From contig NC_088790.1 of assembly GCF_949628265.1 (NCBI RefSeq), positions 15,380,545 to 15,444,544 of the forward strand: DNA of 64,000 bases. Direction: 5' to 3'. The translations under genes and the position numbers were made by a program. Source of the stretch: Cloeon dipterum. Lineage: Eukaryota > Arthropoda > Insecta > Ephemeroptera > Baetidae. Below, one piece after another: positions 1 to 14,557 of this stretch. How positions within the stretch are numbered: the first letter of the stretch is position 1; every line of letters starts with the position of its first letter. The notes beneath the pieces are model-generated. The model did no database searches, was not told the DNA's origin, and saw only the letters and a list, made by a program, of their open reading frames with translations.

Positions 1-132
1 TGTGACGAGCTCTTTGATGGCGTTAGGGTTCGCCAGCTTTGAGGCATATTCGCCCACCAGCCAAAAGATGGCCTGACATACAGCCTTCTTTCCCAGCCGC
101 AAAAAATCTGCTGGACATTTGCTTGGACATGC
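1..132 (-). CDS. Partial coding exon at the left edge, adaptin-like HEAT repeat (uncertain)
   Basis: Read on the minus strand, bases ~110-1 stay open to the window edge and encode a protein-like stretch ending WLVGEYASKLANPNAIKEL; both other minus frames and the plus strand look non-coding. The WLVGEYA core resembles the W-[LI]-[VIL]-GEY segment of large adaptin subunits (beta/gamma/delta families of clathrin-adaptor complexes), which sort vesicle cargo, but the surrounding residues are not diagnostic. Possible splice acceptors lie at 111-112 (tgtccag) and 133-134 (acaaag); both keep the frame. The gene continues to the left outside the window and its upstream exons would be to the right, yet I find no further exon before the RUNDC1 gene at 2680, so this may be an internal exon after a long intron. 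Family assignment is a guess. Confidence 0.45.
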
Positions 133-2679
133 CTTTGTTCGTGTAATTTATTTATTGTCTTTTCTTTAATGTAATGTATGAATCATGAACAAATATTACA
201 TATGTTAATTGACAAAAATGTTTTCAATACCCATACAAAGCTCTATAAAAATAAAGTTAACAGCTGCTCCTGATGTTATTATCTGATTTTGTAATATTCG
301 TATTATAGAAGGCCTATCAAGGCAATCGATAATAATGAAATAATTTTGAAGATTTTTTTGGTCTTGGATAATTTGGCTAGATGATTTTAGCGATTTACGA
401 TACAGAAAACAGCCACCAGCGCGCACCGAACTCGGCCAGTGTGCGTTTGATTTTCGAGTCATCGCTTTTTGGAATGCTGCACCACCTGCATTGAAAGACT
501 GTTCAGCGGCACAGTTTCCTTCAAAGTGTAAGGCGTATGTGAGTGCGTGTTTCTAGTGCAGCTAAATTCCCCTCCTTTCAAGGCCCATTCCAGCTCTGCC
601 CTCCTGGGTAGAGTTTTAGCGAGATGTTTGCCAGGAATGGTGCCTTTTCTCACTGTGCTTTATATTTTTAATTTTTGACATATTGTTTTTTAACATGTAT
701 GTACATATCTTTTGGTGAGAATAAACAAGCAATAATAAAATTGGAAACAAATCAAAATCAATTTGGAGTAAAACTTAACAAACAAATTATGAAAAATATT
801 TTTGTCTTTTTTTAAAAAGCTATTTAAAAATGAGGAAATAGCTAAACATTTCCCAGATTACCGTTTAAATTTGTGAAAAAATCAACTCCATGATTTCCAT
901 GCCAATCAAGCGGCGAGCACTGCCTTCTTATTGGAAATCATAATTTCATGAAATTTTGCTCAGCATAGAGCATTGGAGAAAACATGCGTAATAGAAGTGG
1001 AGCTTGCTAACTATGTGATAAAAAGCATCTGGGTCTGGGATCCTCCTGAGCGAGTTCCACCCACGCAGTTCCGCGCCCCGTGACATCATAACTTGCGTAA
1101 TCACACGCCTTTCCACCCTCATTCGTGCGCCCACTCTATTTTTAGCCCACACAGGAGATGCGCTGTTGCGGGATTATTCATTTTTCCGCTCACCCAGGAG
1201 GAAAACATATTCGGCCAAAGTTGTCAATTTTATCTCAAATAGGATTAAAATTAAAAGAACTGTGATTGCAATTCCATTTTACTTGAAAATTGAATTTTGT
1301 GTCGAATTCAAGTGGTTCAGATGGTTTTCTTGATTAAATTAATTGTGTTAAATTAAATTTAGACTGTTCAGGGAATCTTGCAGTCCATAAACACATTTTA
1401 CAACTCTGTACAATCTTAAAACAGACACAGCGAACATACAGACATATATTGACAGGTTATTTCTTGCATGGTGTAGGTTGTCTCAACCATTAAAATTTTC
1501 TTCAAACTAACAGTTCAATTAAACATTTGAATGTTTTATTTAACTTAACTATATACTAAATAAATAGTATAAAAAATCGTTAGAAAATTCAGATTTTCGG
1601 AGTAAACAATTTAATTCGGTGAATTATTTCGAGCGACGAAGTAAGGTTAGCTTAAAGGGTAGTTTTTCGGTTTAAGACGGTTTTTGGTTCTAAAGAAGGT
1701 TTTATAAGATAAAGACGCCAGATATTTGTCCCTAAAAAGCCACTAGAAATATGCGAAAAACGGCAAGTGGCAAGTACTTCTAGCCCGTTGAGCTTTTTGA
1801 GCATTTCGAGGAACACATTAACTAAACACTTTTTGCTAGAGTCATTATATTCAAGGATTCTATCTCTGACAAAAACAGCTAGTATTAATAGATCCCAGAA
1901 ATCTGCTCAAATTTCTTACACTGCTTTGACACTGCTTGAGAATAACTTAACAATGCGAGCAAAGGGGCTGGTTGTTTTGCTTATCCTAATAACTAATTGG
2001 CGTATAATAAGTTAAATAAAAGTAAAATTTTTCACTTACAAAATCCATTGAAACTAAAAATTAAACAATTATTAATAGGTGTTTCGAGATTACGAAAAAA
2101 AGTTTCAGCTTGCAGCTGAGGAAATTGCAATATTGTGTAGAAATGAAGGAAATATTTAATAAAATCTGATCAATGCAAGTCAAGTTTAATTGCTTGAAAA
2201 GCAAGTAAAATTTGAATTTTGAGCGGTGGTGAAGGGCGCATGACAGGGATGTGGCCGCGGTCATGCCCGTTTCAGCGCAAAATGATATCGACCGCGCTCC
2301 GACCCGACCCGCGCGCCGACGTTGTGCTCGCAACCCGCACTAAGGCGATTACGCATTTATCAGTTGCTCCCTGCATGTCATGTGTTTCATTATTTCCTTC
2401 TCGTTTATTTCCACGCAGCACGCAGTCGGAATAAGTTGGACCTTGAAAGCAAAACTAGCTTGAGTTCCCCGGCGCCAAAACTCTTCTAACCTGCGCGGAG
2501 TAAAAGAATCAAGAGTTGCAACAGTTATAACAGGTATTAAATCTCCATCCCGAAGGTCACGAAAAATTCATTTGCCCTGAATTTATTTATTAATTTTGCT
2601 TGAGTTTGAATAATTTAATTTCTTATGAATATCATCCAAAATAGTATGCCATTTTTATTAGGCCTAAATTCGCAGGAAA
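133..2679. other. Non-coding interval upstream of the RUNDC1 gene
   Basis: AT-rich sequence with three more GC-rich patches (about 390-660, 1000-1180 and 2215-2440). No open reading frame here has coding character. A dispersed-repeat copy lies at 1714-1815 and is described separately. The RUNDC1 promoter and 5' UTR must lie in the right-hand part; the CG-rich patch at 2215-2440 is a candidate but no TATA box or clear initiator is visible. Confidence 0.6.
1714..1815. repeat. Dispersed repeat copy A (pairs with 29516-29625)
   Basis: About 100 bp align by eye with 29516-29625 in the same orientation. Shared blocks include atttgtccctaaa, tgcgaaaa, a ggcaa-rich stretch, agcccgttga and tttgagcattt. 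The two copies differ by many substitutions and small indels, so they are old. I read this as a fragment of a transposable element; its class is not determinable from two short copies. Confidence 0.6.
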
Positions 2680-6456
<3,777 letters not shown>

Positions 6457-6692
6457 ATTCAATCATCAACATTTGATTTTCATGATTGCAAGACTGACAC
6501 ACACGCCCCTTGATTAAAACTTTTTATATCGCTAAACAACACACTTTTTGTTCCAGTTTTATCGAAGTCTCAAAAATCAAAACTATATGTAAAACTCAAT
6601 TAAAAGCTCCTATCATAATTGTTGTGCTGTCTCGAGAAAATGATGAGAGTATTAGTTAAAAAAGAGCAAAATGTGATTTGAGGATTTGTAAC

Positions 6693-6720
6693 AATAAACT
6701 CATTAGCGTAGACAAATAAA
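6693..6720 (+). terminator. Poly(A) signals of the RUNDC1 gene
   Basis: Two AATAAA hexamers (6693-6698 and 6715-6720) lie about 240-260 nt after the stop codon on the sense strand. They are the only such signals close downstream and give a 3' UTR of roughly 280 nt. Confidence 0.6.
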
Positions 6721-7736
6721 TATTGAAATGTTGATGTTATAGCTGCAACAAACGATGTTTTATTATTTCATTATCTACAACTTTTATTTACAGAATTTTT
6801 GTACAAATATAATCAGAGTTAATTTATGGTGGTTGGGTGAACTTCTTTAATTTTCTTTGATTGGCTTTTGAGCACACGCTATTATAAAATGTGACACAAT
6901 ATCAGGGATTTGGCCCCAATTTGCAACATGACCCCAGCATGAAATTCTTTTAATTATTTTGCTTTGAAAGAATCTACACGTCTAAAATTGACTAGAAAAT
7001 GTTCAATTTGTCTGTGTTTTATGGCCCCTTTTCTTGTTCCATAGTTGGATTTTCATTCAGTCGGAAATTTTTTTACTGGATTAAAATGCACATGCGATGA
7101 TGGCAGCAGTTGTCAAGCATATTATTGCTAAAATGCGTAACACTTTTACCGCCTTTTTACTTTTGGAATTTTAATAACATTATTCAATTCTTTTTTTGAA
7201 ATTGATGCTTAAATTTAGAAAATGATTCACTCCAAAAAAATTTAGCGAAATTCGTAGGATTGACGCGAAATGAAGGATTGTTTGCAGACTTAAGACCAAC
7301 ACAGTTACACGAAAAATTACAAAATTTGTTATAAAAATCTATGAGTTTAGTTTAAATTTTTAAAGTAACGACATGTCAATCGATTTTCTAAAAAAAATTG
7401 ATGTATGAAATTACGAGCGTAAAAAGAAAAAATGCTTTTCGCCAATAGTTCGCAATTTTCAATCTCTTGGCATAGTTAAGCAGATTCATATCAAATTTTG
7501 GAAATTCTGACAAATCGGATTCTTCTGAAATCATTAAGATTGAAACTTGTCAGATTATTGGCGTTTTGCATTACATCCAAAACGTAGATGGTTTTTTGGT
7601 AAAATATTGCTCCTTACGCAGCACACGACGGCTTTGGACGCAGGGTTCGCTAAAACCTGCCACATTTTTCCAATTGCAGTGTTTTCTGCGTATATGCGCA
7701 TTTTTCTGAAACAAATATGTACATTAAATCAAAATA
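6721..7736. other. Intergenic space between convergent genes
   Basis: AT-rich sequence between the 3' ends of the RUNDC1 gene and the esterase-like gene. No coding exon, RNA gene or clear repeat is seen; the small reading frame near 7547-7750 has no coding character. Confidence 0.6.
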
Positions 7737-7742
7737 TTTATT
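7737..7742 (-). terminator. Poly(A) signal of the esterase-like gene
   Basis: Forward TTTATT, read as AATAAA on the minus strand, about 220 nt downstream of the stop codon at 7963. Confidence 0.5.
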
Positions 7743-7962
7743 TATGTTAGACGTAACAAAAATTACTATAGTGCCTATCTGATTTAACAAAATAGTTAGT
7801 TTTTTCAAATTTTATCGAATTTTTTTATCTTTTAGGATGCAGAAACTCGGAAAAATGCGGACAAATACTGAGGGAAAACCTAAAATTATATGTTATTTTC
7901 CGACTTATTTTTTATACAAAATTGGCAAACCCTGCGTCGGGACGGGCACGAAATTGAATCAT

Positions 7963-10900
7963 CTAGGTGGGCAAAATCCTGGCGGCGAACAATCCAGCGG
8001 ACAAGGGTGCGAGCGTCCAGAGGCGGTGGTGCACGTGTCCGAAAGGCGTCCACGAGTGTCCGATTGGGAGGGCGGCGCTGCTGATGTTGCAGCATGCGGC
8101 TGCGTGCTCCATCACCTTGGGGTAGTAGTCGTTCCAAAAGGAGAAGGAGCGGTAGTCGAAGTTGTGCGTGTCGCTCAGGTTGAACTTGGTGTCGACCAGC
8201 AGGATGGCCGGACTGTCCTCGACGAACGCCTCCCACTTGACCACCACGCCGGCGTGCACCGGGTTGGCCGTGCGCACGAAGTTGGCCCACAGCATCATGA
8301 TCACGTCCGTGATCTTCTTGTCCGCGCTGTTCCACACGATTTTCTGCTGCGTCGCCGCCGGCGGCCAGTACGGCATGCCCCACACGAACGGCAGGTCGAA
8401 GAGGTGCGGCACCGCGGCCCACTCCGGCACCGCGTCCACCAGATTCGTCTTCATTTTGTAGTCGAACCGGTACATGTACGTCGGACTGTGCTTGCTGTTG
8501 TGCACCTATAATCAAAACATGTAATACAATTTAATATTTTTGTGCACTAAAGTTAGGAAAGTTGACAGTTGACTGTATTTCTTCTGAGCTTTTAATTGGA
8601 TCTTTGAAATAACATCAGATTTTTAATCAAATCAAGTAAAACCTAATGAAATACTTACAATGTTTCTGAAAGAAAACAAAATCAATGAGAAGCTTCCAAA
8701 TATGTAACTTGATATACAAAACATTTTTTTGTGATGAAAAGTTGTTTGGTTAAAGGTTGTCAGTCTTAAAATTCATATTATTTTTGTTTTCAGTTCCTGT
8801 GCACGAAAATCCATCTTACAGTTTTATAGCACGAATTTATTGCAACAATGTAAAATGTCTTCAAACATTAGCTTGTCCCTTCAAATAGTTATTTGCAGGT
8901 TTTTCAAAACCTATAATGGACAGCTGGAAAAAAGAAAACATTTTAACATTGGGTTAATTTTCATAGAAAAAAAACAACGAAACAATAAGCCTTTCCTTTT
9001 AAAACATTCTAGAGCGCTTGAAATGCTACAAACGATACATTTAAAACCATCTAAATGTTTTGCTTCAAAAAGCAGTCATACTAATGAATCGCATAATTCT
9101 GCTTGAAATCCGTACAAAATATACAATTAAATTTTACGGTGCCATTTATAACACAAAACCTTTTTTGTGGCTTACCGCTTGTAGAAAAGCACCTGCAGCG
9201 TATTTCTTGTCGACGGCATAGCCCATGAGGCGCTCCCTGAGAGCCATGGAGTCGTCGGGCGTGGGCTGCGGGCTGTAGTAGAAGAGCACCGCGTCCAGGA
9301 TGGACTGTTCGTTGGTGCAAGTCATGTTTGCGTCGTTCAGCTCGGACGATATGTGCTCGAGCATGGTGGCCTCGAACTGGCCCCGATCCAGGCCTTTGTC
9401 CATGTTCATCGTGGCGAAAACCATCGCCTCTTCCATGTTCGTGTAGCCCAGCAGCAAGGGCACCATCGTCTTCGCCTTGCCTTCCCGCAGCATGTCCAGT
9501 GGATCGTGCGGAAGGAAACTGACATTGGCGAAAGGCCCGTCAATCTGACATGGAAGATTAAGATTTTTTTTGAATTAGAGAAAAATATATAATAGTGTAT
9601 TCATATGTGTTGTAATTGACATTATACTTATTGTTAGTAATAATTGCACAGAAAAATTCATTAATTAATTTCTGCATCAAACAATAATTATACTTAACAT
9701 GCATTCTTTGATGATTTTATTTCGAAACTGAAAAAGTTTATTTGTTATTGATTTCAAAAATAATTCATCCTATTAATAAATTATATAAACTAAAAATTAA
9801 TTAAAAAAGTCAATTACACACAAATATATCAGTAATTTTAAATCACGGAAATTAACACATTTTAGATACGTACCACAGGACCCCACATGCCAATTTCAGG
9901 TGCCATCTTGGCCAGTGTCATTGCGTCGACCTTGCGCAGGCACTCAAGCAGTTTAGCGGAGTTGGTGGCGGTGTTTTTCGGACAGCCATAGGCGTCGGCG
10001 ATGGTGGCTAGCTTCATCTTCTCGACCTCGTACTTGCGCACGGCCCAAGGGACGAGAGCGTTGCCGCTCATGGCGATGGCCTTGTGGAAGCGGCCCTCAG
10101 ACAGTGGCGACACCAGGTGCAGGCCGACGCTCACGCCTCCTGAGCCGTAGCCCATTATTGTGATGTTATTGGCCGAGCCACCGAATGCTGAGATCTTGCC
10201 GTTGACCCAGTCGAGCGCCGCCACCTGGTCGTGCAGCCCCAGGTTGCCCGGACAGTTGGCGTCCAGCGTGGACAGAAAGCCGAGAATGTTGAGCCGGTAC
10301 GCCGCTGTCACCACGATCATCTGGATAGTTCAGAATTATTGCTGCATGACCCGCAATTTTTGCATTTCATTTTGATGACAGACGAAATGTCACGGGTCGG
10401 AGGACAAAAGTGGCATGAGGTCAAGAGAAATTTGCACCAGAAATCAGACTTTACTCATTTATTGCGTCACAACAATTTATTTCGACAAATACTAATTTTT
10501 ACGGGTTTTTACTAGAAAAATTTGGAAAACTTTGAGACCTTAGTATCTCAACTCCCCTTGGTGCAATTAAACAAAAATTGTGCTTTGGATTCCTCTCGCC
10601 AAACCCGATTGAAATTTTTGAAATGTGCTTTTAAGTTTTCCAAAGACATATTTGAGCTTGATTGAAAATCTTAGATTGGTGCTTATTTTTAATTTCGAGA
10701 AATTCCACCTCAAAACTCGAAAAGATATGATTTTTTACTTTTTTTATGTTTTGCAAATTTTGGCAACTCAAAATCTCGGGTTCTACAGTCTCACTATGAA
10801 TTTACAGTCAAGATTGAAATTATTATCACATTTCTCATAAATATTTTTTTATTTTGTTTGTCTTATGATTGCTTAGCTAGTTGACAAGCGGCTACGTATA

Positions 10901-13900
10901 GCATGTTAGCTCTTTGATAAACTACCATTATTTACAGTAATACAATATGTATGATAAAAGCCGTACTTAAGTGACTGAATGTTAACACATGGGTTTTTTC
11001 CTGAGAGAAAGATGATAGGTATTGCCCCAATTCTGAGAGTATGCAGGATGTATAAACTCTTGTGAGTTAATTTGAAATGGGAATTTCTGATCAAAGATTA
11101 AGAAAAATTTTAACTAAATCAAAATGAAGTGCTTGGATTTTCAAAAAATTAAAATGCGCTTGATTTTTGATATCTCTATTTATCTAATCTAAATTAAAAA
11201 AATCAGGCCAAATTTTTATTAACATATATAATATTGCTCTAAACGTTACTTTAAAGGATGAAAATAAATTGTTTCAACATATATGGTGTTCCTTTTTTAT
11301 TTATACTATTCGCTACGGACAAAATAATGATTGCACTTTAAGACTCTTTGCCTTACTTACTTTTACCATTGAGCATGTGATATGAAACTTAAATTTTGTG
11401 CATTACACATTTTTTTATGCGTGACATATTTTTCTCTCTCATCGGGCAACGTTTTCGCTTTCGAAATTCTAATCTAGTAGCCCACCTGATAAAATCCTAC
11501 TTTAGCGCTCACGAAGATTTTTTGAGTGAACAGCAAGTAGCTTTCTTCAACGAAAGCTACAAATAGAGATTTAAATATTGACAGAGCACAAGCACGTCTA
11601 TTGTTGTGTTGCGGACATTCATTTTTCGGTTGACTGGCGTCGCGCATATTTATCAAGCGCGGACGGAGACTTTTTGGTGCAGAGCAAGCCATTACTCGCG
11701 GCCAGCCGCGGCGAACGAGAAAGTGTAATAATACACAACATTTCTCCGCGACCCCTGTCGTATGCAAAGTTGGCCGGCTTATCACAGATCTTTGCACGCA
11801 CGCGTCACGCAAGCCTATTTGGCGTGTGGGAAGAGGAAAACCCGAGCAGGCAAGGAAATAGAAAAAGAATAAGCAAGCTCTGAGAGAATGAACAACAGCA
11901 AACGCACAACTGTTTAGTTTTTTTCCTCGCAAGAGGAGAGTGCCTAAATTTTATGTCAGTTTTCGCCTTGAACCAGCACTTTAATGTAATATTTAACACG
12001 ACCTTGTTATTTTTCACTCGCGTCAGAGCAGAAAAATTGCTTTTAGGCTTGGCATATATTTTATTGGCTCCCGTTAATGAATAATTCATCATCATCACGT
12101 TCCGGAAAAGGAACATAAAATTCTGTATATGAAATGGAGCAGTTTTTGCATATATTTTATATTTTGGCTAATTTTGTCTTGACATAAAAAGCTAAGAATT
12201 TAATTTTTAACTTCCTTAGTTTAAAATGTGTGCTGTTTTTTTTTTTAAAAAATAAATTTAATCTTTGAACATTACAATTCCAGCCAATTCAGATAACTTT
12301 TCGGCTGGTGCACAACAATGTACACAAAACATTAATCTAAGAAGGGAAGTCATTTTTTAAAATTTCTATTACACTTCATTCGTGTCTGACTGACATATTT
12401 TTTAAAGCTAGGCTTTGCACTCCAAAAAAATCGCCAATATGAATATTTAAACGTGAGTTTGTTGTATAAAAATTGTATCAAAGTTGGCTGCCTCCAAGCA
12501 AATTTTCTGTCTGTGGTACCTTGTGTTTGATGGCCATTGCTGACGCGTCCCACTGGGTGGCGAATCCTGCCTGAAACATTCCAGGGTGGAACCAAAGCAT
12601 CACCGGCCATCCATCACCGGGCGGATTTCCTGAAATCATTTGCATTTTCCGTGCATTAACTACACTGTTCGCTTGTAAACGCCCGCAATGACATAAACTT
12701 CGACTGCTGATTTTCATCAGTTCGACACTATAATTTCCCCTTTTAAAATAATCTTTTGCTCGAACACGTACAAGAAATTATATTTTTGTTGCCTGGATAA
12801 ATTTCATATCAGTGTACTGATCAACCTTGAAGCACAAAGTGGTGTGTTATTATTTCTCCAACGCCATGTATTTATTTTATGTGCAAAAAGTAAGTTTGCG
12901 AATGAATCGAATCATTGACAGCCTTGTGAGCCTTGAGAACGGAAAAATGTTGCACGCGCTTGTCAGTTGTGCCATAAAAGCGGGCAGAGGAGTCTACATA
13001 TATAAGTTCAGGCAACGCAGAGGAGGACTGTAGAGCGTGCATAAGAACAGATTTTCCCATCCTGTCAACTCCAGTTTCGGGAAAAAAACATACCGGTTGT
13101 TTCCAGCTCTTGTTTTAGCTACTCGAAGAAGATCCTGTCCGATCCTGTTCCGGTTAAAAAATTTTGGGTTCCATGTGAAACACTGGAAAAAGACCGGATT
13201 CTTTTCCCGTCTCTACAGGGCCTACAGGGGGACGCGCCTGCTGGATTCCTATTTATACCAACCCGCCTTGCACGCGCGCTCTGCATGTTGTCCAAACTAA
13301 AATACCATTGGGTTATTGGCCTCAAATCATCTCTTCAAAGACAATTTCATGCACATAAAAGTTGCTAAAAATGTGAAAAGTACTGTCTTATTGTTAGTTA
13401 AACTTCTGTAAAATATCGTCAGAAAAATTTTCAAATGCTTTACTTGACAATGATCGGTAGGGTTGGGGTTTTTAGACGGGGTTTTCTACAAATGGCTTAC
13501 TATCTTCAGTTGGTTTTGGAGCCAAATTAGACGGTACTAGATTGATATTTCCTTTTAAAGCTCTCTTCCAGGAGTTCACAATTAATTTAAAAAATGTCCC
13601 TCTAATAAGAGCAAAAAGATCAATTTTAGGTTACTTCACTAGTGAATATCGATTATTTTAAATGAAAACAAAAATAATCTCTTTTCACGGACTGAAAATT
13701 TTCGTATGCTCCGATTTTACTCGTTAAAAATAAAAATTTGTTGTTTGAACTCTAATTAATTTGTTTTATAATTTAAAAAAAAATCGAACCAAACTAAAAA
13801 AAGACGATCAAGCAACGAAATTTTGATTTATGTGTCTTTATCGTATTTCACAATAGAAATGACTAAAATTGTATAATCTGAACGGTTATTTTTCGATGAA

Positions 13901-14557
13901 AGACGATAGGTACAATGATCGCACAAAAGACTGCAATTTTTCAGCTTTAAAATTCAGATGCAATTTCTTTCTTCAAATTCTCGCATAGCACCATACAAAG
14001 CAGTGGGATTTTAAGTGAAACTATGTATAAAACAAAACATTATATTCTTGACAAATTCTTGATTTTTTTAAGGATTGATTTAAATTTATTCCCTTTTAAT
14101 TTTAACTAATCTAGTAGTTGGTTTAAAAGAATTTGAAGAAATTTTTTAACTGTAAGATATTGTCTTAAAAATTAGGATACTGACCATCTGGTACGAGGAC
14201 GTTGAGGTAGAGACAGTCCTCACTTTGGTCGGCGATGGGTGCCCCGAAGAGCGAGGTGGCCAGTTTCTCGTAGTCGACGTCGCCGGCCTGAGGACAGGCG
14301 GGGGCTGGGCCGGTGGGGGCCCGCTTCTCGGTCCATGTGGGCAGCGGATCGGTCATCGGCGGCGCGAACCTGAATTCTTCAAGTGGTGGCTGCGCAAACG
14401 GGATGGCCAGGTAGAGCGAACCCTTCTGCGAGCGCGAGATGGCAACCTCGACGCCCCCGACGGGCCCCTGGCCGGGCACCGTGACCACCGGGGGCTCGCG
14501 TGGCCGCGCCCCCAACCCCGCGCCCAGCAGAACCAGCACGAGGCTCGGCACCAGCAT
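7963..14557 (-). CDS. Secreted cholinesterase-like protein, catalytically dead (glutactin/neurotactin-type)
   Basis: Five exons on the minus strand: 14557-14185, 12629-12520, 10320-9874, 9544-9176, 8505-7963; 613 aa, the normal size for the alpha/beta-hydrolase carboxylesterase family. The chosen ATG opens a signal peptide (MLVPSLVLVLLGAGLGARP); an upstream in-frame ATG at 14692 would bury it. Family marks: Cys88, SEDCLYLNV (Cys115), LGFLST, GNLGLHDQ, the GCPK...LECLRK cysteines, and a C-terminal AAVPHLFDLPFVWGMP. The nucleophile elbow, normally GESAGG, reads GYGSGG, so the serine is Gly220; the oxyanion HGGG motif reads HPGM (139-142). The acid (Glu348) and His467 are kept. Loss of serine is typical of cholinesterase-like adhesion proteins such as glutactin and neurotactin. 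No transmembrane helix or acidic tail is seen, so it should be secreted. Exons are GC-rich, introns AT-rich. Confidence 0.88.
10540..10830 (-). repeat. Dispersed repeat family, copy in intron 2 of the esterase-like gene
   Basis: The reverse complement shares a series of blocks with 46810-47180: an 'accCGAGATTT' block, 'TTTGCAAAACA', 'TTTTCGAGTTTT' and, toward the far end, 'GTTTGGyGaGA...AAAGCACA'. Related partial copies are at 15430-15595 and 15787-15960. It is probably a non-autonomous transposable element; no coding capacity is visible. Confidence 0.5.
11560..11890. other. CpG-rich island inside intron 2 of the esterase-like gene
   Basis: A GC/CpG-rich block (grcgaacgag, cgcacgcacgcgtcacgc-like stretches) within AT-rich intron. 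Overlapping reading frames occur on both strands but none resembles a known protein or has flanking splice logic fitting the host gene. The composition matches the islands of the 36-64 kb desert. Possible intronic enhancer; inference only. Confidence 0.4.
12900..13300. other. CpG-rich island inside intron 1 of the esterase-like gene
   Basis: Another GC-richer stretch in intron 1, with no supported exon. Reading frames here lack family resemblance. Intron 1 otherwise (12630-14184) is AT-rich, and contains a region near 13455-13545 with the degenerate 'tTTAGACGGg' motif discussed in the findings. Confidence 0.35.

Noticed and set aside
7837..8515. Long plus-strand and shifted minus-strand reading frames over the last exon of the esterase-like gene
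   Set aside because: They are shadows of the GC-rich coding exon 8505-7963; only that frame matches the carboxylesterase family.
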